NCBI GenBank assembly: GCA_039933105.1
Contig: JBDTOT010000020.1
Location: 20,309 to 84,308, forward strand
DNA: 64,000 bases
Direction of reading: 5' to 3'
Source of the DNA: FEN-1219 sp039933105
GTDB lineage: Bacteria; Pseudomonadota; Gammaproteobacteria; Steroidobacterales; Rariloculaceae
The position numbers and the translations under genes are program-made. Shown one piece after another: positions 26,809-34,605 of this stretch. The notes below the pieces were generated by a model. The model had not been told where the DNA came from and did not search any database. It saw only the letters and a list, made by a program, of their open reading frames with translations. How positions within the stretch are numbered: position 1 is the stretch's first letter; the number at the start of each line of letters is the position of its first letter.

Positions 26809-28098
26809 GTGAAAGTCCTCGTCATCGGTAACGGCGGCCGCGAGCACGCAATCGCCTGGAAGCTGGCCCAATCCGCGAAGGTGAGCGAAGTGCTCGTCGC
26901 CCCGGGCAACGCCGGCACGGCGCGCGAGCCCAACGTCCGCAACGTGCCCATTCCCATCACAGACCTCGATGGGCTCGTCGAGCTCGCGCAGCGCGAGCAC
27001 GTCGAGCTTACGATCGTAGGCCCGGAGATGCCGCTCGTAAGTGGCGTTGTCGATCGATTCGAGCTGCACGGGCTCAAATGCTTCGGTCCGCGCGCCGCCG
27101 GCGCGCAACTAGAGGGCTCGAAGGCGTTCACGAAAGATTTTCTTAGCCGGCACAAGATTCCGACCGCCGCGTACCGTGCGTTCACCGACTTCGCCGCAGC
27201 GCGGGACTACGTGCGCACGCTGACACCACCCGTGGTCATCAAAGCGGACGGCTTGGCCGCCGGCAAAGGGGTGATCATCGCCACGACGCTTGCCGACGCG
27301 GAAGACACGCTCGACCGCGTGCTGCGTCAGGGCGTTTTTGGTGCAGCCGGCAAAAAGGTCGTGATCGAAGATTTCTTACGCGGCGAGGAAGCCAGCTTTA
27401 TCGCGGTCGTCGACGGCACACGTGTCGTTCCGCTCGCGAGCTCGCAGGACCACAAGACACGCGACGACGGGGATCGCGGTCCGAACACCGGGGGCATGGG
27501 CGCATATTCGCCTGCACCCGTCGTAACGCCGGCGGTCTACGACCGCGTCATGCGCGAGATCATGCTGCCCACCGTGCGCGGCCTCATGGCCGACGGTATT
27601 CACTACCGCGGCTTCTTGTACGCCGGCCTCATGATCGACGACACGGGCAGGCCATTCGTCATCGAGTTCAACTGCCGGCTCGGCGATCCCGAGACGCAGC
27701 CAATCCTGTTCCGCCTGCGAACCGAGCTCGCCGACATCTGTCTCTCCTGCTTCGACGGCACGCTCGGTTCGAAGCCGATCGACTGGGACCCCCGCGCAAC
27801 CGTGGGCGTCGTCATGGCGAGCGGTGGGTACCCCGACGCCTACGACGGGGGCAAACCGATTAGCGGTCTCGACCGCGCTGCCGGCAGCGACATGAAGGTC
27901 TTCCACGGCGGCACGCGACTTGAGAACGGCAAGGTGCTGACCGACGGTGGAAGAGTGCTTTGCGTCGTGGGCGCTGGGGAAAGTGTGCGCGCGGCCAACG
28001 AGGCGGCATACGCGGGCGTCAGCGCGATCACGTGGGACGGAGCGTTCTACCGCACCGACATCGGCTACCGGGCCATCCAGCGCGAAGAAGCGAGCTGA
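26809..28098 (+). CDS. purD: phosphoribosylamine-glycine ligase
   Basis: ATP-grasp enzyme of step two of purine synthesis. It has 429 residues, the usual length. VLVIGNGGREHAIAWKL opens the N domain, VVIKADGLAAGKGVIIATT is in the ATP-grasp core, and DHKTRDDGDRGPNTGGMGAY and FVIEFNCRLGDPETQPIL are the classic PurD motifs. It starts with GTG. purH-purD is a conserved pair. It converges on rho across an 81-base gap with a strong hairpin. Confidence 0.98.
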   Translation: MKVLVIGNGGREHAIAWKLAQSAKVSEVLVAPGNAGTAREPNVRNVPIPITDLDGLVELAQREHVELTIVGPEMPLVSGVVDRFELHGLKCFGPRAAGAQLEGSKAFTKDFLSRHKIPTAAYRAFTDFAAARDYVRTLTPPVVIKADGLAAGKGVIIATTLADAEDTLDRVLRQGVFGAAGKKVVIEDFLRGEEASFIAVVDGTRVVPLASSQDHKTRDDGDRGPNTGGMGAYSPAPVVTPAVYDRVMREIMLPTVRGLMADGIHYRGFLYAGLMIDDTGRPFVIEFNCRLGDPETQPILFRLRTELADICLSCFDGTLGSKPIDWDPRATVGVVMASGGYPDAYDGGKPISGLDRAAGSDMKVFHGGTRLENGKVLTDGGRVLCVVGAGESVRAANEAAYAGVSAITWDGAFYRTDIGYRAIQREEAS

Positions 28099-28117
28099 CG
28101 GAGAGCGTTTCTCTTCC

Positions 28118-28158
28118 GCGTTCCGGCGCCACCGCTCTGTGCGGCGGCGCCGGAACGC
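28118..28158. terminator. long perfect hairpin between convergent purD and rho (probable terminator)
   Basis: GCGTTCCGGCGCC (28118-28130) and GGCGCCGGAACGC (28146-28158) are a perfect 13-bp inverted repeat. Inside, CCGC and GCGG add four more pairs after one mismatch, leaving a TCTGT loop. It is symmetrical and could act in both directions. Neither side has a clear U-run, so it may be an mRNA 3'-end stabiliser or work with Rho rather than as an intrinsic terminator. Confidence 0.6.
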
Positions 28159-28179
28159 TACCTAGCCGCTAGGCTGGTG

Positions 28180-29673
28180 TTACCGCTTCATCGACTCGAA
28201 GAAGTCGGCGTTCGTCTTCGTGTCCTGCAGCTTCGACAGCAGGAACTCGATCGCGGCCAGCTCATCCATCGGGTGCAGCACTTTGCGCAGCACCCACATC
28301 TTCTGCAGCTCGTCAGGCGCCGTCAGGAGCTCTTCCTTACGCGTGCCGGAGCGATTGATGTTGATGGACGGGAACACGCGTTTCTCCGCGATACGGCGAT
28401 CCAGGTGGATCTCCATGTTGCCCGTGCCCTTGAACTCCTCGTAGATGACGTCGTCCATCTTCGAACCCGTGTCGATCAGCGCCGTGGCGATGATCGTGAG
28501 CGAGCCGCCCTCCTCGATGTTGCGCGCGGCGCCGAAAAAGCGCTTTGGCCGCTGCAACGCGTTCGCGTCGACGCCGCCCGTCAGCACCTTGCCGGACGAC
28601 GGCACTACGGTGTTGTAGGCGCGCGCGAGGCGCGTGATCGAGTCGAGAAGAATCACGACGTCCTGCTTGTGCTCCGTGAGGCGTTTGGCCTTCTCAATGA
28701 CCATCTCGGCCACCTGCACGTGCCGCGTGGCGGGCTCGTCGAACGTGCTCGACACGACCTCGCCGCGGACGGTGCGTTCCATCTCCGTGACTTCTTCCGG
28801 ACGCTCGTCGATCAGCAACACGATGAGCTGCACGTCAGGGTGATTCGCGGCAATCGATGCCGCAATGTTCTGCAGCAACATGGTCTTACCGGCTTTCGGC
28901 GGCGAGACGATGAGTCCGCGTTGACCTTTGCCAATCGGCGCCACCATGTCGATGATGCGCGCCGTAAGGTCTTCCGTGCTGCCGTTGCCCTGCTCGAGCT
29001 TGAGCCGTTTCTTCGGGAACAGCGGCGTCAGGTTTTCGAACAGCACCTTGCTCTTCGCGGCTTCGGGGGCGTCGAGATTGATCTCGCCGACCTTCAACAG
29101 CGCGAAGTACCGCTCGCCGTCCTTCGGCGGGCGAATCAAGCCGGAAACCGTGTCACCCGTGCGCAGATTGAAGCGTCGGATCTGGCTCGGGCTCACGTAG
29201 ATGTCGTCGGGGCCCGCGAGGTAGGAACCATCCGAAGAGCGCAGGAAGCCGAAGCCGTCCTGCAGGATCTCGAGCACACCTTCGCCGAAGATGCTCTCGC
29301 CGTTCTTGGCGTGCGCTTTCAGGACCGAGAAGATGATGTCCTGCTTGCGCGAGCGGGCGAGGTTCTCGATGCCCATCGATTCGCCGAGCGTCACGAGCGC
29401 CGCCACCGGGCGCGTCTTCAGCTCGGACAAATTCATCGCATTCTTGGTTTGCTCGAGCTCCGCGGCTGGAATGACGTCGAACTCTTCGTCATCCGGAAAC
29501 TCTTCGCGCATGGGCGGGCGATTACGGCGACCACCGCGCTCCCGTTTGCCGTTGTTGTTGTTATTGTTGTTGCTATTGCTATTGCTGTTGCTGTTGCTGT
29601 TGCTGTTGTCGCCGGGCTGCCGCGGCCCATCTTTCATGCGGGCCCGAGCCGAGTTGCCTAGGTATCCCCTCAC
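28180..29673 (-). CDS. rho: transcription termination factor Rho with Asn/Ser-rich N-terminal extension
   Basis: Hexameric RNA-dependent ATPase that ends transcription. It has 497 residues against 419 in E. coli. The conserved protein starts at Met80 (MNLSELKTRPVAALVTLGES). Before it lie an Asn-Ser alternating run and poly-Asn (about 23-41), a basic GKRERGGRRNRPP patch and an acidic stretch. The RNA-binding domain (LEILQDGFGFLRS), Walker A GLIVSPPKAGKTMLLQN, Walker B VVILLDSITRLARAYN, Q loop and GTGNMEIHLDRR are all intact. GTG 29673 was used; Met13 is an alternative. It lies 6 bases after trxA, so it has no leader of its own. Confidence 0.96.
   Translation of the reverse strand: MRGYLGNSARARMKDGPRQPGDNSNSNSNSNSNSNNNNNNNGKRERGGRRNRPPMREEFPDDEEFDVIPAAELEQTKNAMNLSELKTRPVAALVTLGESMGIENLARSRKQDIIFSVLKAHAKNGESIFGEGVLEILQDGFGFLRSSDGSYLAGPDDIYVSPSQIRRFNLRTGDTVSGLIRPPKDGERYFALLKVGEINLDAPEAAKSKVLFENLTPLFPKKRLKLEQGNGSTEDLTARIIDMVAPIGKGQRGLIVSPPKAGKTMLLQNIAASIAANHPDVQLIVLLIDERPEEVTEMERTVRGEVVSSTFDEPATRHVQVAEMVIEKAKRLTEHKQDVVILLDSITRLARAYNTVVPSSGKVLTGGVDANALQRPKRFFGAARNIEEGGSLTIIATALIDTGSKMDDVIYEEFKGTGNMEIHLDRRIAEKRVFPSININRSGTRKEELLTAPDELQKMWVLRKVLHPMDELAAIEFLLSKLQDTKTNADFFESMKR
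29551..29610 (-). repeat. in-frame trinucleotide/hexanucleotide repeat in rho (Asn-Ser and Asn codons)
   Basis: About 60 bases made of GTT/GCT/ATT triplets on the plus strand. On the coding (minus) strand these are AAC/AAT and AGC codons, first as a hexanucleotide AAC-AGC type repeat, then as poly-Asn. All units are multiples of three, so slippage changes tract length without breaking the frame. AT content is well above that of the surrounding DNA. Confidence 0.9.
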
Positions 29674-29679
29674 AAGTTT

Positions 29680-30042
29680 CTACCCGTTACTGGAAGTCGA
29701 TTGAGTGCGTGTGGCATTGAGATGTGTCTCTAAAAACGATTCGAGTTGTGCTTTGGAAACTGCGCCGACCTGTTGGGCAGCGACTGTGCCGTTGCGGAAC
29801 AACAGCAGGGTGGGGATGCCGCGAATGTTGTACTTCGGCGGCGTTTTCGGATTTTCGTCGATATTGAGCTTGACGACGCGGAGCTTGTCTTTGTATTGCG
29901 TGGCAATGGTGTCGAGGATCGGTGCGATCATCTTACAGGGACCGCACCATTCGGCCCAGAAGTCGAGCAGCACCGGCTGCGAAGATTTGACTACGTCTTG
30001 TTCGAACGCCGCGTCGGTCGTGTGTACGATCTGATCACTCAC
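29680..30042 (-). CDS. trxA: thioredoxin 1
   Basis: Cytosolic disulfide reductase. It has 120 residues (109 in E. coli), the extra being a Thr/Ser/Asn-rich tail (ATRTQSTSSNG). LLDFWAEWCGPCKMIAPIL carries the CGPC active site, and IRGIPTLLLFRNG has the cis-Pro. It starts with GTG 30042, with AGAGGA about 11 bases upstream. The trxA-rho pair with divergent rhlB is conserved in gammaproteobacteria. It would also supply electrons to DsbD encoded 10 kb away. Confidence 0.97.
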   Translation of the reverse strand: MSDQIVHTTDAAFEQDVVKSSQPVLLDFWAEWCGPCKMIAPILDTIATQYKDKLRVVKLNIDENPKTPPKYNIRGIPTLLLFRNGTVAAQQVGAVSKAQLESFLETHLNATRTQSTSSNG

Positions 30043-30255
30043 GATATAAAGATTCCTCTAGGGTTCACTCGCTCCCCGCGAACCCCGGGAGCGGTATGGT
30101 GAAAATCGAATAGAGCCCGGATGAAGCTAAGCCGAAAGTGACGCCGCCTGGCGGGTCAGGCACAATATGGCGGCTGGTGCTTCCTTCGCGGCTTGCAGGA
30201 ATACTGTGGAGGTCTGGGAGGGCGTACCGGTATTTTTAACCGTCGAGAAGCCAAT

Positions 30256-31590
30256 TTGCAAGTATCGAGGCCCGCAATCGAAACCGACCCGCCATCCACC
30301 GACCACCTCTCCGACCTCCGGTTTGCCGATTTACCTTTGTCGGCCGCGTTGCAACAGAGCATCGCAGAAGCCGGGTTCGTTCAGTGCACGCCGATTCAGA
30401 GTAAGACGTTGCCCATCGCGATCGAAGGGCAGGATGTGGCTGGCCAGGCACAGACCGGCACCGGCAAGACAGCCGCATTTCTGGTCGCCATGTACCACCG
30501 GCTGGAGCACTCGCCCCCGATCGACATCGAGCCGGGACCGCCAGCGCCACGCGCTTTGATTCTCGCGCCGACTCGCGAGCTCGCCGTGCAGGTGCACGCG
30601 GACGCAGTGCTCCTCGGCAAACACTTGCCCTTCAAGCTCGGCCTCGCGTTCGGCGGCACGGACTACGACAAACAGCGCGACGAGCTGGCTGCCGGCGTCG
30701 ACGTCCTGATCGGTACGCCGGGGCGCATCATCGATTTCTACAAGCAACGCGTGTTTGGGCTGCGCGGAATTCAAGTTCTGATCCTCGACGAGGCCGATCG
30801 CATGTTCGATCTCGGCTTCATCAAGGACATCCGCTTCGTGCTGCGGCGACTACCCGAGCATGACCATCGATTGAACATGCTGTTCTCCGCCACGCTGTCG
30901 CACCGCGTGCTCGAGCTCGCGTACGAGCACATGAACGATCCGGAGCTCGTGCGTATCGAGCCCGACAAAATGACCGTCGATCGCGTCACGCAGAGCATCT
31001 ATTTCCCCGCGAACGAAGAAAAGTTCCCGCTGCTTCTGACGCTGCTGCGGGATCGCGATCCGCACCGCACCATGATCTTCGTGAACACGCGGCGCGAAGC
31101 CGATCGCTTGAGCGAACGCCTGCAACACAACGGCATCAAAGCCGAGGCCCTGTCCGGCGACGTGCCCCAACGCAAGCGCTTACGCATGCTGAAGGACTTC
31201 CTGGCCGGTCAGCTCGACGTCTTGATCGGTACTGACGTCGCGTCACGCGGATTGCACGTGCCGGGCGTAAGCCACGTATTCAACTACGACCTGCCGCAGG
31301 ATGCGGAAGACTACGTGCACAGGATCGGTCGCACGGCGCGCGCGGGCGCCACGGGCGACGCCATCAGCTTCGGCTGCGAGGCGTACGCGATATCGTTGCC
31401 CGAGATCGAGGCGTTCATCGGCCGCAAGATTCCGGTCGCCTCGTTCGATCACACCGCCCTGATGAGCGGACTTCCGCACACGCCGAGCCACCGCCCGCCG
31501 CGAAATGGGCCGCCGGATGGCCGTCGCCGTCCGGGTGGCGGTGGCGGTGGCGGCCCGCGCCGCCGCCCGCGCAACGCACAACGTTCGTAG
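30256..31590 (+). CDS. rhlB: ATP-dependent RNA helicase RhlB (DEAD box)
   Basis: RNA helicase; in E. coli a component of the RNA degradosome. About 444 residues. The helicase motifs are in order: TPIQSKTLPIA (Q), AQTGTGKTAAF (I), PTRELAVQ (Ia), TPGRIIDF (Ib), VLILDEADRMFD (II), FSATLS (III), MIFVNTRREAD (IV), GTDVASRGLHV (V), HRIGRTARAG (VI). The C-terminus is an Arg/Gly/Pro-rich tail (about 30 residues). There is no ATG near the expected N-terminus: TTG 30256 with GAGAAG upstream was chosen, and TTG 30193 is the other option. Stops are immediately adjacent to those of the next gene (tail to tail). Confidence 0.92.
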   Translation: MQVSRPAIETDPPSTDHLSDLRFADLPLSAALQQSIAEAGFVQCTPIQSKTLPIAIEGQDVAGQAQTGTGKTAAFLVAMYHRLEHSPPIDIEPGPPAPRALILAPTRELAVQVHADAVLLGKHLPFKLGLAFGGTDYDKQRDELAAGVDVLIGTPGRIIDFYKQRVFGLRGIQVLILDEADRMFDLGFIKDIRFVLRRLPEHDHRLNMLFSATLSHRVLELAYEHMNDPELVRIEPDKMTVDRVTQSIYFPANEEKFPLLLTLLRDRDPHRTMIFVNTRREADRLSERLQHNGIKAEALSGDVPQRKRLRMLKDFLAGQLDVLIGTDVASRGLHVPGVSHVFNYDLPQDAEDYVHRIGRTARAGATGDAISFGCEAYAISLPEIEAFIGRKIPVASFDHTALMSGLPHTPSHRPPRNGPPDGRRRPGGGGGGGPRRRPRNAQRS

Positions 31591-32259
31591 CTAGATCAGG
31601 TCCGCGACGCCGTCGATGGCCGCGAAATCGGCTATCGCGCGCGGTGGCTGGCGCGAGTCCGGCTGGCGTATCGCCACCGTGTGTTGCACGCCGTACGACC
31701 GAGCGACGGCCAGCACGGCAAGGCTGTCCTCGATCAACAGGGTTCGTGCAGCGTCGAACCGCTCGTGACGCTCGAGCACCCGCCAGAAATCCGCGCTCTC
31801 TTTCGGTGCCGCATAGTCGTGCGAGCACACGACGCCGTCGACGAGCTTGTCGATGCCGGTGTGCTCAGCCTTGACCTCGAACGTATCGCGATGCGCGTTG
31901 GTTACGATGCAGAGTCGCTTGCGCATGACCCGAACCGCAGCGAGAAATTCTCGGGCACCCGGCAGAAAACGGATGTGCTCGCGGTGTTCACGCTTCAATG
32001 TCTTCAGATCGAGACCAAGATCACGCGTCCAATGATCGAGGCAATACCAATCGAGCGTGCCGACCTTGGCGGCAAAACGGGGCGCGAGCACCGCTCGCGA
32101 CTCCTCGACGCTCAAGCCTTGCTTGCGGCCATAACGCTCCGGCACGAGGTCGAGCCAAAAGTAATTGTCGAACGCCAGATCGAGTAACGTGCCGTCCATG
32201 TCGACGAGCACCGTGTCGATCGCGCTCCAATCGACGGTGAAGGTGGCTGTTTGCCCCAT
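31591..32259 (-). CDS. yrfG: GMP/IMP nucleotidase, HAD family (YrfG-like)
   Basis: HAD-superfamily phosphatase, probably a 5'-nucleotidase for GMP/IMP by similarity to E. coli YrfG. It has 222 residues from ATG 32259. TVLVDMDGTLLDLAFDNYFW carries the DxDGT nucleophile motif with the YrfG-type continuation, CIVTNAHRDTFEVK is motif II, and LLIEDSLAVLAVARSYG is the metal-binding end motif. The frame is open to 32328, but that would run into cysQ. Only 23 bases separate its start from the cysQ start on the other strand. Confidence 0.85.
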   Translation of the reverse strand: MGQTATFTVDWSAIDTVLVDMDGTLLDLAFDNYFWLDLVPERYGRKQGLSVEESRAVLAPRFAAKVGTLDWYCLDHWTRDLGLDLKTLKREHREHIRFLPGAREFLAAVRVMRKRLCIVTNAHRDTFEVKAEHTGIDKLVDGVVCSHDYAAPKESADFWRVLERHERFDAARTLLIEDSLAVLAVARSYGVQHTVAIRQPDSRQPPRAIADFAAIDGVADLI

Positions 32260-32282
32260 GGCTCTATGATACAAGAGGCGGC

Positions 32283-33116
32283 GTGATCGACCTGACCGAA
32301 AAACGCCGCCTGCTCGACGATGTCGCACGTATAGCCCGTGATGCGGCGCGCGCTATTCTCGAAGTGTACGGCACCGACTTCACCGTCACGCTGAAGGACG
32401 ACCGTTCCCCTCTGACCGAAGCCGACAAACGCGCGCACACGATCATCGACGCGGGTCTGCGCACACTCGACGCGGCCACGCCTGTGCTTTCGGAAGAGGC
32501 CGCACCCGAACAGAGCACGCAACGGCGCAGCTGGCAGCGGTTCTGGCTCGTCGACCCGCTCGACGGCACGAAGGAGTTCCTGAAGCGTAATGGCGAGTTC
32601 ACCGTGAATATCGCGCTCGTGATCGGGCACCGGGCCGAACTCGGTGTCGTGCTTGCACCGGTACATGACCGGTTGTATTTCGGCGCGCTCGGGCTCGGGG
32701 CTTGGCGACAAGACGGCGACGAGCTACCCGAACCGATTTATGTCGAACGAACCGCGAAGGTTCCACCGCGCGTAGTCGGTAGCCGCAGCCACGAAACCGG
32801 CGCGCTCAGCGACTACCTCGCTGCACTTGGCCCACATACCGTCACACCGATGGGCAGCTCGCTGAAAATATGTCTCATTGCCGAGGGTGCAGCGGATCTT
32901 TACCCGCGGCTCGGACCCACGTCCGAATGGGACACCGCAGCCGCGCAGGCTATCCTCGAGAGCGCGGGCGGGCGTATGATCGATTCGACCGGCCAGCCGC
33001 TGCGCTACAACTCCAAAGACGATCTGCTGAATCCTCACTTTTTCGCCTTTGGCGATCAACGGCGCGATTGGTTGGCGCCGATCCGAAGCAGCCGTGGACG
33101 ACAAGATAGACACTGA
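32283..33116 (+). CDS. cysQ: 3'(2'),5'-bisphosphate nucleotidase CysQ
   Basis: Removes the 3'-phosphate from pAp/PAPS, recycling the by-product of sulfate assimilation. It belongs to the inositol-monophosphatase fold and has 277 residues (246 in E. coli). LKDDRSPLTEADKRAH, FWLVDPLDGTKEFLKRNGEF (metal-binding DPLDGT) and SEWDTAAAQAILESAGG are the expected motifs. GTG 32283 has AGAGG 5 bases upstream. A basic tail (SSRGRQDRH) overlaps the next gene. Confidence 0.92.
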   Translation: MIDLTEKRRLLDDVARIARDAARAILEVYGTDFTVTLKDDRSPLTEADKRAHTIIDAGLRTLDAATPVLSEEAAPEQSTQRRSWQRFWLVDPLDGTKEFLKRNGEFTVNIALVIGHRAELGVVLAPVHDRLYFGALGLGAWRQDGDELPEPIYVERTAKVPPRVVGSRSHETGALSDYLAALGPHTVTPMGSSLKICLIAEGAADLYPRLGPTSEWDTAAAQAILESAGGRMIDSTGQPLRYNSKDDLLNPHFFAFGDQRRDWLAPIRSSRGRQDRH

Positions 33117-33309
33117 CCCCTTTCGGAGCGTGGAGCGCATCAAGCAGCTACGCGTCGAGCATCGCGACCTTGATCTTGTCATCGCACGGCTCGTCAGCGA
33201 TCCGCACGTCGATCAGCTCATGCTGAAGCGGCTGAAGAAACGCAAACTCATTCTGAAAGATATGATCACGCAGCTCGAGAGTGCGCGCATTCCAGACCTG
33301 AACGCATAG
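33094..33309 (+). CDS. YdcH-like DUF465 family protein (71 aa)
   Basis: Short, highly charged, helical protein of the DUF465/YdcH family, of unknown role. The body SVERIKQLRVEHRDLDLVIARL then KRLKKRKLILKDMI fits the two-helix hairpin of the family. GTG 33094 gives a 71-residue product overlapping cysQ by 23 bases; upstream in-frame residues are shadow of cysQ. It is 7 bases before glk and likely co-transcribed with cysQ and glk. Confidence 0.8.
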   Translation: MDDKIDTDPFRSVERIKQLRVEHRDLDLVIARLVSDPHVDQLMLKRLKKRKLILKDMITQLESARIPDLNA

Positions 33310-33316
33310 ACGCCGC

Positions 33317-34258
33317 ATGGATTTAATGGCGGACATCGGTGCAACGCATACGCGCTGCGCCCTTCTCGATGACCAGGGCAAGGAAGTCGCTCCGGAGGTC
33401 TTCGACAACGTGGACTTCACCGGTCTCGTCGGCATCCTGAGCATCTACCTCGATCATCGCCGTTCGAGCGATCGGCCGAAACGCGCGGCGCTCGCCATCG
33501 CCGCCCCGATACTGGGCGACGAAGTTCAGATGATCAATATCAATTGGCGTTTCTCTCAGGCCGAGCTCAAGGCACAGCTCGGCCTGCAGCGACTGATCAT
33601 GTGCAACGACTTCGCCGCGGTCGCATGGGGCCTACCTCACTTGGACGTTACGGACCGCGCGCAAATCGGCGGCGGCGCGCCGCGGCAGCGCGCCACGATG
33701 GCCACGCTCGGGCCGGGTTCGGGCCTAGGCGTAGCGGCGCTCGTGCCCTCGGCGGACAGCTGGGCGGTGATGACCGGCGAAGGCGGCCACGTATCGCTGC
33801 CCGCGTACACGCACGAGGAGCAGGAGGTGATTGCGTTGCTGCGCGAGCGCTTCGGTCACTGCTCCGCCGAACGCGTGCTGTCGGGCCAGGGGCTGGTGAA
33901 TCTGTATGTAGCGCTCGCGGAGCTCGCGGGCCGTGGCCAAGCGACTGTGACGCCCGAGGACGTCACGCGCCTCGCGAACCAACGCGAGCCGCTCGCGCGC
34001 AAGACTTTGCAGATGTTCTTCGCGATGCTCGGCACAGTGGCCGGCGACCTCGCGCTAACTACCGGTGCGCTTGGCGGTGTGTACATCGCAGGCGGTATCG
34101 TGCCGCGTTTGCTCGATGTTTTCGCGCAATCCGAGTTTCGCACGCGTTTCGAAACGAAGGGCCGCTACAGCGACTACATGGCCGCGATTCCGACCTACGT
34201 GATCACGGCAGCGTTACCCGCGTTTCGCGGGCTCCGCTACCTTCTGGGATATCGCTGA
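33317..34258 (+). CDS. glk: glucokinase (bacterial Glk family)
   Basis: ATP-dependent glucose phosphorylation in the cytosol. It has 313 residues (321 in E. coli). LMADIGATHTRCALLDDQG is the phosphate 1 motif, LIMCNDFAAVAWGLP contains the sugar-binding Asn-Asp, LGPGSGLGVAALVP is phosphate 2, and GEGGHVSLP plus GALGGVYIAGGIVPRL complete the site. ATG 33317 behind the YdcH-like gene. It ends 4 bases from the convergent small lipoprotein gene. Confidence 0.95.
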   Translation: MDLMADIGATHTRCALLDDQGKEVAPEVFDNVDFTGLVGILSIYLDHRRSSDRPKRAALAIAAPILGDEVQMININWRFSQAELKAQLGLQRLIMCNDFAAVAWGLPHLDVTDRAQIGGGAPRQRATMATLGPGSGLGVAALVPSADSWAVMTGEGGHVSLPAYTHEEQEVIALLRERFGHCSAERVLSGQGLVNLYVALAELAGRGQATVTPEDVTRLANQREPLARKTLQMFFAMLGTVAGDLALTTGALGGVYIAGGIVPRLLDVFAQSEFRTRFETKGRYSDYMAAIPTYVITAALPAFRGLRYLLGYR

Positions 34259-34262
34259 CCCA

Positions 34263-34475
34263 TTACCTGGTTGCCTCTTCGATTTTCTTGCGCTGCTCCG
34301 CCGCCTGATCGTCAACGGTCTGCTGGACGCCTTTAGCGCGCTCGATCGTACCGGTCCACGGATCGAAAACACTCTCTTTGCGCGGCGGCTTCTGCGCCTC
34401 AGGCGGCGGCGAGCTGTTGCAAGCCACGAGTGCCAAGGTCAGCGCCACCAGTGACAAGGAAGACTTGACCGTCAT
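34263..34475 (-). CDS. small lipoprotein (70 aa)
   Basis: Predicted outer- or inner-membrane lipoprotein. MTVKSSLSLVALTLALVACNSS is a type II signal with lipobox LVAC; the mature part of about 51 residues is a Pro-rich stretch followed by a charged helix (ERAKGVQQTVDDQAAEQRKKI). ATG 34475 was chosen because the upstream in-frame residues (to 34715) lack signal character and overlap the next gene's control region. Function unknown; similar tiny lipoproteins are common in gammaproteobacteria. Confidence 0.75.
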   Translation of the reverse strand: MTVKSSLSLVALTLALVACNSSPPPEAQKPPRKESVFDPWTGTIERAKGVQQTVDDQAAEQRKKIEEATR

Positions 34476-34605
34476 GATTGCCTCTCCGAGCGGCCATTTA
34501 TCCCCGTAACGTAACGTGCATTCTTGAGAAATACCGAGACACGGTCCACGTTCGACTTCGTTTTTGCGACATTTCCGGTTGCGCGGCCCGGTGTATTCTC
34601 CCGCG

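Noticed and set aside
29551..29610. Short tandem repeat considered as a CRISPR or dispersed repeat
   Set aside because: Units are 3-6 bases with no spacers and lie inside the rho coding frame.
28177..29661. 494-codon open frame opposite rho, ending in a Val/Ala/Ile repeat
   Set aside because: The hydrophobic repeat is only the reverse reading of the Asn-Ser microsatellite in rho.
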